A DNA stretch of 40,396 nucleotides from Actinomycetes bacterium (GTDB lineage Bacteria; Actinomycetota; Actinomycetes; Streptosporangiales; Streptosporangiaceae): the NCBI GenBank assembly GCA_025964575.1, contig JAOPYO010000174.1, positions 1-40,396 on the forward strand, read 5' to 3'. The notes beneath the pieces were generated by a model. The model saw only the letters and a list, made by a program, of their open reading frames with translations, had not been told where the DNA came from and made no database searches. Both the position numbers and the translations under genes were made by a program. The number at the start of each line of letters is the position of its first letter. The first letter of the stretch is position 1. This document shows positions 24,337 to 31,946 of this stretch, piece by piece.

Positions 24337-24953
24337 TGGTGATGCCCGGTCGGGTGCGAGCGGAGAAGATGGCCGGTCGGCCGAGCAGGCAGTGGGACCG
24401 GCCGGCCAGGTCCCGGCCCTGCCGATCTCTGGCGATGGCGACGGACCGGTTGACGCGTCGCTGGCGCGATCGCCTGGTCGGCGGCGCAGACGGTGCACGG
24501 CGCCCGAGCGGTGCTGCCGGTCCACACGGTGCTGCCGGTCCCGGTGGTGGCGGTCCCGATGAGGACGGCGGTCCTGGGGATGCGAGCGGCGCGCAAGGCC
24601 GTGCCGACGTCGGGTCCGCGACCGTCGAGATCGCGGTCGCCCTGCCCGCGCTGGTATTGGTGACGGTGGCCGCGCTGTGGGGTGTCACGACCGCTTCCGC
24701 ACAGATCGCCTGTGTCGACGCGGTGCGGGCCGGGGCACGGGCCGCCGCGCGCGGCGAACCCCTCCCTGCCGTACAGGCGGTCATCGAACGGGCGGCCCCG
24801 CCCGGTGCGCGGGTCGAGGTCCGGCGTGGCCGGGAGACGACCGCGGTCGCCGTCAGGGTGGCATTACGGCCACCTGCTCTCACCGGGTTTCCGGCCCTCA
24901 CCCTGCGGGCGCGGGCGCTCGCCGCGACCGAGCCCGGGGTGGTTGTTCCATGA
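24333..24953 (+). CDS. TadE-like pseudopilin
   Basis: 206 aa if started at GTG 24333, which overlaps the preceding stop. The first ~90 residues are basic then Gly/Pro-rich and may be partly untranslated. The TadE domain begins at DVGSATVEIAVALPALVLVTVAAL (~91-115), with the Glu that defines pseudopilins, then a short extracellular region. Internal starts at ATG 24435 or 24441 lack better ribosome-binding sites. Minor pilus component, equivalent to Rv3655c. Confidence 0.82.
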   Translation: MMVMPGRVRAEKMAGRPSRQWDRPARSRPCRSLAMATDRLTRRWRDRLVGGADGARRPSGAAGPHGAAGPGGGGPDEDGGPGDASGAQGRADVGSATVEIAVALPALVLVTVAALWGVTTASAQIACVDAVRAGARAAARGEPLPAVQAVIERAAPPGARVEVRRGRETTAVAVRVALRPPALTGFPALTLRARALAATEPGVVVP

Positions 24954-25048
24954 GCCCGAGGGTGAGGTGATCGCGTGAGTGCCGCCTGCCGGGTCTCTCC
25001 GTGCGTTCGTGGAGGCCCGGTGGGCGGCAGGCGGCGACCCGCCCGGTC

Positions 25049-25096
25049 ACGCCTACAAGCAGGCCTACGGGGACGCCTACGAGCACGCCTACAAGG
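25049..25096 (+). repeat. Four tandem 12-bp units
   Basis: Units at 25049, 25061, 25073 and 25085 share the pattern (A)(C/G)GCCTAC(A/G)(A/G)G(C/G). They lie just upstream of the TadG-like start chosen here, in the possible N-terminal extension. Confidence 0.7.
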
Positions 25097-25112
25097 AAGT
25101 GCTGAGGGATTC

Positions 25113-25661
25113 GTGTCCGACCAGGGGTCCGGCACGGTCTGGGTGGTGGCGCTGATGGCGGTGATCTGGCTGGCCGCGATCGGCACGATGGTGGCCGGTG
25201 GGGTGCGGGCGGCCCGCCATCGGGCTCATGCCGCGGCTGACGGTGCGGCCCTGGCCGCCGCGGCGCGTGCGGCAGAGGGCCCTGCCGTCGCCTGCCGGAT
25301 CGCGGCCGTGGTGGCGACCGGCACGGGAGCGCGGGTGACACGCTGCACGCTCGGGATCGGCGGCGGTCTCGATGGGACCGGATGGAGTGAGGGAACCGGA
25401 CGGAGTGAGGGAGCAGGGCGGAGTGAGGGAACCGGACGGAGTGAGGGAGCAGGGCGGAGTGAGGGAGCAGGGCGGAGTAAGGGGGCCGGATCCGGACAGA
25501 CGGCATACGTGTCCGTGGTGGTGATCTACCGTGGGCCCGCATGGCTCGGTACGCTCCGGATCCCGGCTCTGGCCAGGGCAGGCCCGGCGATGACCGACCC
25601 CAGCGGCCACGCCTCACCGCCCACGGGGGGATCCGGCGACCTTCCCTCGGGCTTCCCGTGA
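25113..25661 (+). CDS. TadG/Rv3654c-like secretion-helicase-adjacent pilus protein
   Basis: 182 aa from GTG 25113, which has GAGGGA nearby. An in-frame GTG at 24975 would add 46 arginine-rich residues of doubtful reality. SGTVWVVALMAVIWLAAIGTMVAGG is a membrane helix of the TadE/TadG type, followed by HRAHAAADGAALAAAA, which is characteristic of Rv3654c-like proteins. The middle holds six copies of a GRSEG(A/T) hexapeptide (~residues 89-126) encoded by 18-bp tandem repeats, then YVSVVVIYRGP and a Pro/Gly-rich tail. Last gene of the pilin-side operon. The repeat likely varies in number between strains. Confidence 0.82.
   Translation: MSDQGSGTVWVVALMAVIWLAAIGTMVAGGVRAARHRAHAAADGAALAAAARAAEGPAVACRIAAVVATGTGARVTRCTLGIGGGLDGTGWSEGTGRSEGAGRSEGTGRSEGAGRSEGAGRSKGAGSGQTAYVSVVVIYRGPAWLGTLRIPALARAGPAMTDPSGHASPPTGGSGDLPSGFP
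25379..25486 (+). repeat. 18-bp tandem repeat, six copies, in the TadG-like gene
   Basis: The core GGAGTGAGGGA recurs every 18 bp at 25384, 25402, 25420, 25438 and 25456, with a decayed sixth copy at 25474. Units alternate between two variants (…AACC and …AGCA). The period keeps the reading frame. Confidence 0.9.
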
Positions 25662-25806
25662 CCCGGGTACCCGTAACCCGGACACCCCGTAACCGGTCGA
25701 CCGGACGGTCGTTGTACATGGCATCAATAGAGTGGGCGGTAGCTTGCCCGCAGAGTGCCGTCAAAAGGTTCCGCGCGGCCAACCCGATTCTTTTGTCATC
25801 TTTCTG

Positions 25807-25836
25807 TTAAGTACCGCCACCAACCGGTCATATACG
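25807..25836 (+). promoter_or_regulatory. Possible promoter for the FN3 surface protein
   Basis: TTAAGT followed 18 bp later by TATACG lies in an AT-richer part of the 309-bp gap 25662-25970. The rest of that gap shows only a direct repeat of GGACTCATC (about 25899 and 25913) and a CCGGTCGACCGG palindrome (25693-25704). Confidence 0.3.
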
Positions 25837-25970
25837 CTGCCGTAAGCGCACAGGTACCAGTGGAAACCACGGCATCGCCGATGACCGTTCCCCGGACCGG
25901 ACTCATCGGCTGGACTCATCTGTTGGGCTCAAGCGCTTCGGGGCAACACGCACGACGAAGGGATTGGGCT

Positions 25971-27554
25971 GTGACGAGGATTCGCAAGCTCGGTGCATTG
26001 GCGCTGGCGTCGCCACTGGCGATGGGCTTCACGATCCTCGGTGCGCCTCTGCCTGCCCACGCGGCGACCACCCAGGTGCTCTCTCCTGCGAACGGCGCGG
26101 TCATCACCAGCGGATCGGCCGTTACCGTCAAGGGGCATTTCGACATCGGCATCACGATTCAGCTCGTCGTCACCACCCCGTCCGGCGCGAGCAGTGTGGT
26201 CGCCAGCAAGGGTGGGTTCAACAGTGACCTGTCCGGTTCGGTGAACATCGCGCGCAACGGGAAGTACACGGCGCAGATCATCGGCAAGGAGACCAGCCAC
26301 ACCTACGACACCAACACCTTCACGGTCCGCGTGCCGCCGGCCGCGCCGAGCGGGCTGTCGGCCACGGTGTCGGGCAAGAAGCTCACCGTGCGGTGGAGCC
26401 TCGGCTCGGAAGCCGATCTCACCGGTTACAAGGTCACCGCCGGAGGCCAGTCCCACAGCGTCGGCCGCTCAAGCTCCGCCTCGTTCACCCTTTCGTCGAA
26501 CACCACCGGCTCGGTGAACGTCGGCGTGCAGGCCCGGCGTTCCAACGGCAGCGGAGGCACGGTCGTCTCGGGGATCTCGCACACGAGCGCCACGGTCGGG
26601 AGCGGGGGCGGCAGTGGGGGCGGCACGCCGAACATCCCCAACTACACCAACCCGAGCGGCAACAACACCCCGTTGACCCCGGTCAACCCCAACTCCGGAC
26701 TCAACCTGCCGACCGTGGCACCCAACGGGTCGAACCCGGGGTTCGTCTACCCGACCCCTACGCCCGAGGTGGCGACCCAGAATCAGGTCACGCCTAAGGC
26801 CAAGTCCGTCGCGGACGTCAGCCAGATGGCGTGGGGCCGGAGCCTGGCTCTCGCGCTGATCCTGCTGGTGTGCGCCGCGCACCTCGGTACCTGGACCCGG
26901 CGCCTCCGGTTCGCGCAGGCCGGACTCGGTGCGGGCGGTCGGCTGGGGCGCAAGGGCGGCGGTAAGGCCAGGGTCAAGACCGCGCATGAGCGCATCGCCC
27001 AGGCAGAGGCCCTCGCCAAGACCGGCACCCTGACCAAGGCGGACATCCTGGGCAAGTCGGCGGCTGCCACTACTCAGGCGCCGGAGGTCGCCGGAACCGG
27101 CAAGGCTGCGGCCAAGCAACCGAAGGTCGGAGGCAGGCGCAGGTCCAAGGTCAGGTCCACGGCAGGGCAAGCCATCGAGTCCGGTGATCTGCCAGTCGCC
27201 AAGGGCCAGGTCGAGGAGGCGATGGCGGCACTGACCGGCCTGGCCACCAAGACCGATCTCAGCACCGCGTCCGTCGCGGCCATACCGACGGTCGCGGAGT
27301 CTGCCTCTCGGCCCGCCACGAACCCGGCGCCCATCCAGCCACTCGACCGGCCCGCCGCGGCGACCGCCTCCCCATTGATCGTTCCGCTCGGTGAGATCAC
27401 CGAGTGGGACGGCGAGGACGGGTTCGAGGTCGAGATGCCCGCTGCCGAGGACGGCGCCGAGGACGGCTTCGAGGCCGAGATGCCCGGCACCAAGGTCGAG
27501 CGTCGGCAGACAACCTCGCGGCGCGCGCGGCGCGGCCGCCGTCACGCCAAGTAG
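25971..27554 (+). CDS. Membrane-anchored surface protein with FN3 domain
   Basis: 527 aa. Signal peptide 1-31 (cleavage after PAHA), an Ig-like beta domain (~32-122, SPANGAVITSGSAVTVKG), and a fibronectin type III domain (~124-200, APSGLSATVSGKKLTVRWS). A Gly- then Asn/Pro-rich stretch follows (~205-275), then a membrane helix (~290-307). The ~220-residue basic/Ala-rich tail ends with two copies of an acidic EDGFE(V/A)EMP motif. GTG 25971 has GAAGGGA upstream and sits directly before the signal peptide; the longer in-frame extension is rejected. Probably displayed on the wall beside the pilus. I do not recognise a named family. Confidence 0.8.
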   Translation: MTRIRKLGALALASPLAMGFTILGAPLPAHAATTQVLSPANGAVITSGSAVTVKGHFDIGITIQLVVTTPSGASSVVASKGGFNSDLSGSVNIARNGKYTAQIIGKETSHTYDTNTFTVRVPPAAPSGLSATVSGKKLTVRWSLGSEADLTGYKVTAGGQSHSVGRSSSASFTLSSNTTGSVNVGVQARRSNGSGGTVVSGISHTSATVGSGGGSGGGTPNIPNYTNPSGNNTPLTPVNPNSGLNLPTVAPNGSNPGFVYPTPTPEVATQNQVTPKAKSVADVSQMAWGRSLALALILLVCAAHLGTWTRRLRFAQAGLGAGGRLGRKGGGKARVKTAHERIAQAEALAKTGTLTKADILGKSAAATTQAPEVAGTGKAAAKQPKVGGRRRSKVRSTAGQAIESGDLPVAKGQVEEAMAALTGLATKTDLSTASVAAIPTVAESASRPATNPAPIQPLDRPAAATASPLIVPLGEITEWDGEDGFEVEMPAAEDGAEDGFEAEMPGTKVERRQTTSRRARRGRRHAK

Positions 27555-27584
27555 CCAGGCCAAGTAGGAGCCGACACGGACAAC

Positions 27585-27613
27585 GCCCCGGTCTCGTCCG
27601 ACGAGACCGGGGC
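27585..27613. terminator. Bidirectional terminator hairpin
   Basis: A perfect 13-bp stem (27585-27597 with 27601-27613) and a 3-nt loop between the convergent FN3 and LapA-like genes. Confidence 0.88.
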
Positions 27614-27619
27614 ACCGGC

Positions 27620-27997
27620 TCAGTTGGAGGGCGTGGCCACCCGAGGCGCGGGAACCTGCGCATGGCCGCCGTTCGCGGAGCGGGCGTGCTCCAGCGCACG
27701 CTGCAGACGGCGCTTCTCCATCTCCAGCGTGTGCACCGATTGCTCACGCTCATCGCGGAGATCGCGCAGTTCCTGGCGGCGCCGGAAGGCGCGGCCGATC
27801 CCGAAGAACACGATCACCATTCCGGCCATGAAGACGATGGCCATGGCGGCACCGGCGGCGAAGACCTGCCACTGGCTGGTGAGGCCGGGTATGGCCTTGC
27901 CGAACACGGTGAGTGACGTGGGCGAGGTGTTCTCCAAGACGATACCTACGGCGACGGTCAAGGCCAGCGCGGCCACCATGAGGCCAATAAAGATCAA
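27620..27997 (-). CDS. LapA-like two-helix membrane protein with coiled-coil tail
   Basis: 125 aa. Two membrane helices (~2-20 and ~45-68) flank LENTSPTSLTVFGKAIPGL, which resembles the LapA/DUF1049 pattern. A charged helix (RRRQELRDLRDEREQSVHTLEMEKRRLQ) then suggests a cytoplasmic coiled coil. TTG 27997 is used because GAGAGGAG lies 8 bp upstream; ATG 27979 is in frame but deletes part of the first helix. Downstream of the helicase, 67 bp after its stop. Function unknown in actinobacteria. Confidence 0.75.
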   Translation of the reverse strand: MIFIGLMVAALALTVAVGIVLENTSPTSLTVFGKAIPGLTSQWQVFAAGAAMAIVFMAGMVIVFFGIGRAFRRRQELRDLRDEREQSVHTLEMEKRRLQRALEHARSANGGHAQVPAPRVATPSN

Positions 27998-28064
27998 CGG
28001 GATGTCTCCTCTCCGGTAGCGGGGTTCCGGAAGATCTCCGGAGACTGTTCCACAGACAGGCCGC

Positions 28065-30512
28065 TCATTTCATCCCTTTTGGGGCATTTTCTAGGAGCTC
28101 GGCGAGCAGGTCGAGCGCACCCGGCTTGTCGAGGGGCTCGTTGCCGTTGCCGCACTTGGGGGACTGGATGCAGGACGGGCAGCCGATCTCGCATTCACAG
28201 GACCTGATCGCCTCACGGGTGGCCCGCAGCCAGGTGGCCGCGCCCGAGTAGCCGCGTTCGGCGAACCCCGCACCACCCTCGTGCCCGTCGTACACGAAGA
28301 CGGTCAGCAGCCCGGTGTCCGGATGCAACGGGGTGGACACCCCGCCGATGTCCCAGCGATCGCAGGTGGCGAACAGCGGCAGCAGGCCGATCGAGGCATG
28401 CTCGGCCGCGTGTGCGGCACCGGCCACGTCCAGATCGCGCGGTACCTCGGGCAAGGTCCACCACACCGCTCGGGTGCGCAGCGTGCGCGGCGGCAGATCC
28501 AGCGGCTTCTCCCCGAGCACCTCGCCGCTCGCCAGCCGGCGCATCTGGTACGCGACGACCTGCCGGGTGACCTCGACCGTGCCGAAGCACAGCGTTGCCG
28601 CGCCCCATGAGGACGATCGCAGCGTCTCCAGGATCCGGATGTCGGTGACGTCGCGCGCCGTCGTGGAATAGTCCGGCTCGGCCGCCATCACCAGCGCCAC
28701 CGAGTCGTCGAGATCGAGCATCTGGACGAGGTACGACTCGCCCTGATGGACGTACACGGCGCCTTCATGCACCGTCGTGTGCGCCGAGGATTCGTCGACC
28801 GTCCCGAGCAGCCGCCCGGTGCCGGACTCCACGACCTGGATCGGCGCACCGCCCGCGCCCCGGATGTCGGCGAGGTCGGCCGCGCGGTCCCTGCGAGCCC
28901 AATACCACCCGGTCGGCCGTCGGCGCAGTAGTCCGCGACGCACCAGATCCGGCAACATGTCGGCGGCCGAGGCGCCGAACAGCGTGAGGTCGGGTTCGGT
29001 CAGCGGCAGTTCGGCGGCGGCGGCGCACAGGTGCGGCTCCAGGACGTACGGGTTGTCAGGATCCAGCACGGTCGCCTCGACCGGCGTACCGAAGATCGCT
29101 GAGGGATGATGCACCAGGTAGGTGTCGAGCGGGTCGTCGCGGGCCACCAGCACGGCCAGCGCGTCCTGACCGGAACGCCCGGCCCGGCCGGCCTGCTGCC
29201 ACAACGAGGCCCGGGTGCCCGGCCAGCCGCACACCAGGACCGCGTCCAGCCCGGAGACGTCCATCCCGAGCTCCAGGGCGTTGGTCGTGGCCAGCCCGGC
29301 CAGCGATCGGGAGCGCAGTGCGGCTTCCAGAGCCCGCCGCTCCTCCGGCAGATAGCCGGCACGATAAGCGGCGACCTGGTCGGCCAGCTCGGGTGCCACC
29401 TCCGCCAGCGAACGTTTGGCTCCCAGCGACACCGATTCGGCACCGCGCCGGGATCGTACGAAGGCCAGCGTCTGCACGCCCTCGACCACCAGGTCGGCGA
29501 GCAGGTCGGCGGCCTCGGCGGTGGCGCTGCGGCGGACCGGAGCGCCGTGTTCGCCGTGCAGCGTGGTCTGCAGGGGCGGTTCCCAGAGGACGAAGGCGGT
29601 GGCACCGTGCGGTGAGGCGTCCTCGGCCACGGCGGTGACCGGCAGCCCGGTCAGCTTGCCGGCCGCCACGGACGGATCGGCGGTGGTCGCGGAGGCCAGG
29701 ATGAAGACCGGTGAGCTGCCGTACCGTGCGCAGATCCGGCGCAGCCGGCGCAGGATCTGCGCGACGTGAGAGCCGAACACGCCGCGGTAGCCGTGGGCCT
29801 CGTCGATGATCACGTACTGCAGGCGGCGCAGGAACGCCGACCAGCGAGCGTGCGTGGGCAGCATCGAACGATGCAGCATGTCCGGATTGGTGAGCACGTA
29901 GTTGGCGTACTGCCGGACCCAGCCGCGATCGTCGGGCGGGGTGTCGCCGTCGTAGGTGGCCGCGCGTACCTGGGGTAGGCGCAGGGACCGGATCACTCGC
30001 AGTTGATCGGCGGCGAGCGCCTTGGTCGGCGAGAGATAGAGCACGGTGCCGCCACGGGATCCGGGCGCCTCGCCATCCAGGATCGCCGTGATGGATGGCA
30101 GGAGATAACCGAGCGACTTGCCCGAGGCGGTTCCTGTGGCGATGATCACAGAATCACCGGCGCGCGCGTGTGCCGCGGCCGCCACCTGATGCTGCCAGGG
30201 AGCCTCGATACCGGCCGTCCCCAGCCGGTCGATCAGCACCTGCGGCACCCATTCCGGCCAGTCGTCTCGACGGCCCTGAAGTGCGGGAACGAACTCCACA
30301 TGAGTGATCCGGTCACGGCGCGACGGGTCGGCGAGCAGCCGGGCCAGGGCGCGATGCGGTGGCGAGTTCGGGACCTCGCCAGGGGATCGGGGAGAACGCG
30401 GTGAGGATGTCACAGGTTTCCAGTCTGACATCTGGGGCAGTACACGTAGACGTCCCGGCGTCGGACGCTTGACTTCCCATGTTCCGGAGCGGTGGAGCAC
30501 CAGGTCAGGCAT
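28065..30512 (-). CDS. DEAD/DEAH-box helicase with DUF1998 (MrfA/Rv3649-like)
   Basis: 815 aa from ATG 30512; ATG 30431 is an in-frame alternative that removes 27 residues. Walker A ATGTASGKS (125-133), a DEAH box in VIIDEAHGYRG, a helicase C domain (TNALELGMDVSGLD, WQQAGRAGRSGQ) and a C-terminal DUF1998 region. Near residues ~775-790 four cysteines (C-x-C-x3-C-x2-C, then another C in SPKCGNG) fit the zinc-binding cluster of MrfA. B. subtilis MrfA removes mitomycin adducts, and yeast Hrq1 is related. Divergent from bldG. Length and domain order are normal. Confidence 0.9.
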   Translation of the reverse strand: MPDLVLHRSGTWEVKRPTPGRLRVLPQMSDWKPVTSSPRSPRSPGEVPNSPPHRALARLLADPSRRDRITHVEFVPALQGRRDDWPEWVPQVLIDRLGTAGIEAPWQHQVAAAAHARAGDSVIIATGTASGKSLGYLLPSITAILDGEAPGSRGGTVLYLSPTKALAADQLRVIRSLRLPQVRAATYDGDTPPDDRGWVRQYANYVLTNPDMLHRSMLPTHARWSAFLRRLQYVIIDEAHGYRGVFGSHVAQILRRLRRICARYGSSPVFILASATTADPSVAAGKLTGLPVTAVAEDASPHGATAFVLWEPPLQTTLHGEHGAPVRRSATAEAADLLADLVVEGVQTLAFVRSRRGAESVSLGAKRSLAEVAPELADQVAAYRAGYLPEERRALEAALRSRSLAGLATTNALELGMDVSGLDAVLVCGWPGTRASLWQQAGRAGRSGQDALAVLVARDDPLDTYLVHHPSAIFGTPVEATVLDPDNPYVLEPHLCAAAAELPLTEPDLTLFGASAADMLPDLVRRGLLRRRPTGWYWARRDRAADLADIRGAGGAPIQVVESGTGRLLGTVDESSAHTTVHEGAVYVHQGESYLVQMLDLDDSVALVMAAEPDYSTTARDVTDIRILETLRSSSWGAATLCFGTVEVTRQVVAYQMRRLASGEVLGEKPLDLPPRTLRTRAVWWTLPEVPRDLDVAGAAHAAEHASIGLLPLFATCDRWDIGGVSTPLHPDTGLLTVFVYDGHEGGAGFAERGYSGAATWLRATREAIRSCECEIGCPSCIQSPKCGNGNEPLDKPGALDLLAELLENAPKGMK

Positions 30513-30631
30513 GATGAAGTGAGCACCTCCCCAGGTGGCGATTTCGTAGGTATGCGACGCCGGAGCGTGGTTGAATCATGGCGGGGTTCCGTTGCCCCCC
30601 GGACTACTCGCGGCACGGCGCAGGAGGATAT

Positions 30632-30985
30632 GTGGACCTGAAGGTGAACGACTACACCACCGAAGATGGCCTGACTGTCATCAACGTGGAAGGAGAGATC
30701 GACGTCTATACGGCGCCGAAACTCCGTGAGAAGCTCATCGACCTGGTCAACAAGGGCAAGTTCCACCTCCTCGTTGACATGGAGAAGGTCGAGTTCCTCG
30801 ATTCCACGGGACTCGGCGTTCTGGTCGGCGGGCTCAAGCGAGTCCGCGCGCATGACGGCTCACTCGAGCTCGTCTGCACACAGGAGCGCATCCTGAAGAT
30901 CTTCCGGATCACCGGGCTTACCAAGGTCTTCGGCATCCACGACTCGATCGAGGAAGCACGGGAGAAGCGCAAGAACCAGAAGTGA
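30632..30985 (+). CDS. bldG: BldG anti-sigma factor antagonist (STAS)
   Basis: 117 aa, a single STAS domain. [17 protein letters not shown] and [24 protein letters not shown] are nearly identical to Streptomyces BldG; the Ser of LDSTGLG is the phosphorylation site. It binds anti-sigma kinases and releases stress or developmental sigma factors. GTG 30632 has AGGAGG just upstream; an overlapping ATG at 30630 is out of frame. The HATPase gene follows 85 bp downstream, the same pairing as SCO3549/SCO3548. Confidence 0.94.
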   Translation: MDLKVNDYTTEDGLTVINVEGEIDVYTAPKLREKLIDLVNKGKFHLLVDMEKVEFLDSTGLGVLVGGLKRVRAHDGSLELVCTQERILKIFRITGLTKVFGIHDSIEEAREKRKNQK

Positions 30986-31070
30986 GGCACGGCAGGGGTG
31001 AACTCCTCTGCTCCTGGGGCTGGAAACAGCCCCAGGCCAAGATCTGGAAGGAAACGGCGTTCTCCCCGAG

Positions 31071-31523
31071 ATGACCCATCACATGGCGACTGTCGAGCTT
31101 TCGTTCAGTGCACTTCCGGTGCACGTCCGTACGGCCCGTCTGATCGTGACGGCCGTGGCTCGTCGCAGCGGTGTCCCGGAGACACTGCTGGACGAGGTAC
31201 GGCTGGCGGTCGGCGAGGCGTGCTCTCGTGCTGTTGAGGCGCACCTGCAGCACTGCCCGGACGAGCCCGTACGGCTGGAACTGATCGACGACAAAGACCG
31301 GTTCGAGGTCATCGTGAGCGACTCCGTACCGGGTGACGACGCGGCGGGCACGCTGCCCGCCGCGCCGTCACCCGACCAGGATGAATGGCACGAACTGAGC
31401 CTGGCGGCACTGGGCGACGGAGTCGGGGATCTCGGGCTCGCCGTCATCGCCGGTCTCGCCGACGACGTGGTCGTCTCCTCGACCCCCAAGGGTGTCCAGA
31501 TCCGGATGAGCTGGCCGAAGTAG
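31071..31523 (+). CDS. HATPase anti-sigma regulatory factor (RsbW-like)
   Basis: 150 aa. LLDEVRLAVGEACSRAVEAH is the N-box region of an RsbW/SpoIIAB-like kinase fold, and LGLAVIAGLADDV and GVQIRMSW correspond to later nucleotide-fold elements. The usual Asn of the N box is replaced (GEACSRA), so kinase activity is uncertain. Start ATG 31071 or ATG 31083 (MATVELSF); GGAAGGAAA is too distant to decide. Probable partner of BldG. Confidence 0.86.
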   Translation: MTHHMATVELSFSALPVHVRTARLIVTAVARRSGVPETLLDEVRLAVGEACSRAVEAHLQHCPDEPVRLELIDDKDRFEVIVSDSVPGDDAAGTLPAAPSPDQDEWHELSLAALGDGVGDLGLAVIAGLADDVVVSSTPKGVQIRMSWPK

Positions 31524-31539
31524 TATCCGGACAGCTTCT

Positions 31540-31566
31540 AGCCCCGCCTTGTGCGGGGCTTTTTTG
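31540..31566 (+). terminator. Intrinsic terminator of the bldG operon
   Basis: A perfect 8-bp stem AGCCCCGC/GCGGGGCT with a 5-nt loop, followed directly by five T. Textbook rho-independent terminator. Confidence 0.93.
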
Positions 31567-31572
31567 CGATCA

Positions 31573-31611
31573 CATGGGGATTTGGCCTATCTAGGCCATC
31601 CCATGGGGATT
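31573..31611. promoter_or_regulatory. Nested palindrome with flanking direct repeats upstream of hppA
   Basis: TGGCCTA-TC-TAGGCCA (31583-31598) is a perfect inverted repeat flanked by two copies of CATGGGGATT (31573 and 31602). It lies in the 423-bp gap 31524-31946 and looks like a protein-binding site. No gene is seen in that gap. Confidence 0.45.
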
Positions 31612-31841
31612 AGTTGCCCGTTTCAAGGGGCATACCAATCGGTTGGCCGCAACTCGCCTGCCTCCACGCCTAAGATCCAATTCCCGTCAAGAGGGATCCT
31701 GACTTCCCGGGGTGCCCGCTTGACCTGTGGCGATGTCTCCCTTTGGCACTTATTGGGCAAATCCCGGGGTAAAGCCGATGACGTACACACGCCATTGCCA
31801 TGAAGGGCGTCAGAAGGCTTCTCATTGGGGCGTGGCCTGCG

Positions 31842-31847
31842 TAGACT
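31842..31847 (+). promoter_or_regulatory. Possible -10 box TAGACT for hppA
   Basis: TAGACT lies about 100 bp before the hppA start. No good -35 hexamer is seen at 16-18 bp. Confidence 0.3.
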
Positions 31848-31946
31848 CCCCGCACCGTAGTGCCCCGACCGAATAGGCCATGACGGCCATCCTCCGGGTG
31901 GCCGTTGATCCCCAACGCCCCTTGCACCAAGCACCGAGGAGGACGG

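Noticed and set aside
25089..25610. Minus-strand frame with LTPPCS repeats
   Set aside because: It is the reverse reading of the 18-bp tandem repeat in the TadG-like gene; the + strand frame has the membrane helix and conserved TadG block.
25662..25970. Cyclic-di-AMP riboswitch upstream of the FN3 protein
   Set aside because: A riboswitch before a secreted protein would be plausible, but I could not match the conserved ydaO core.
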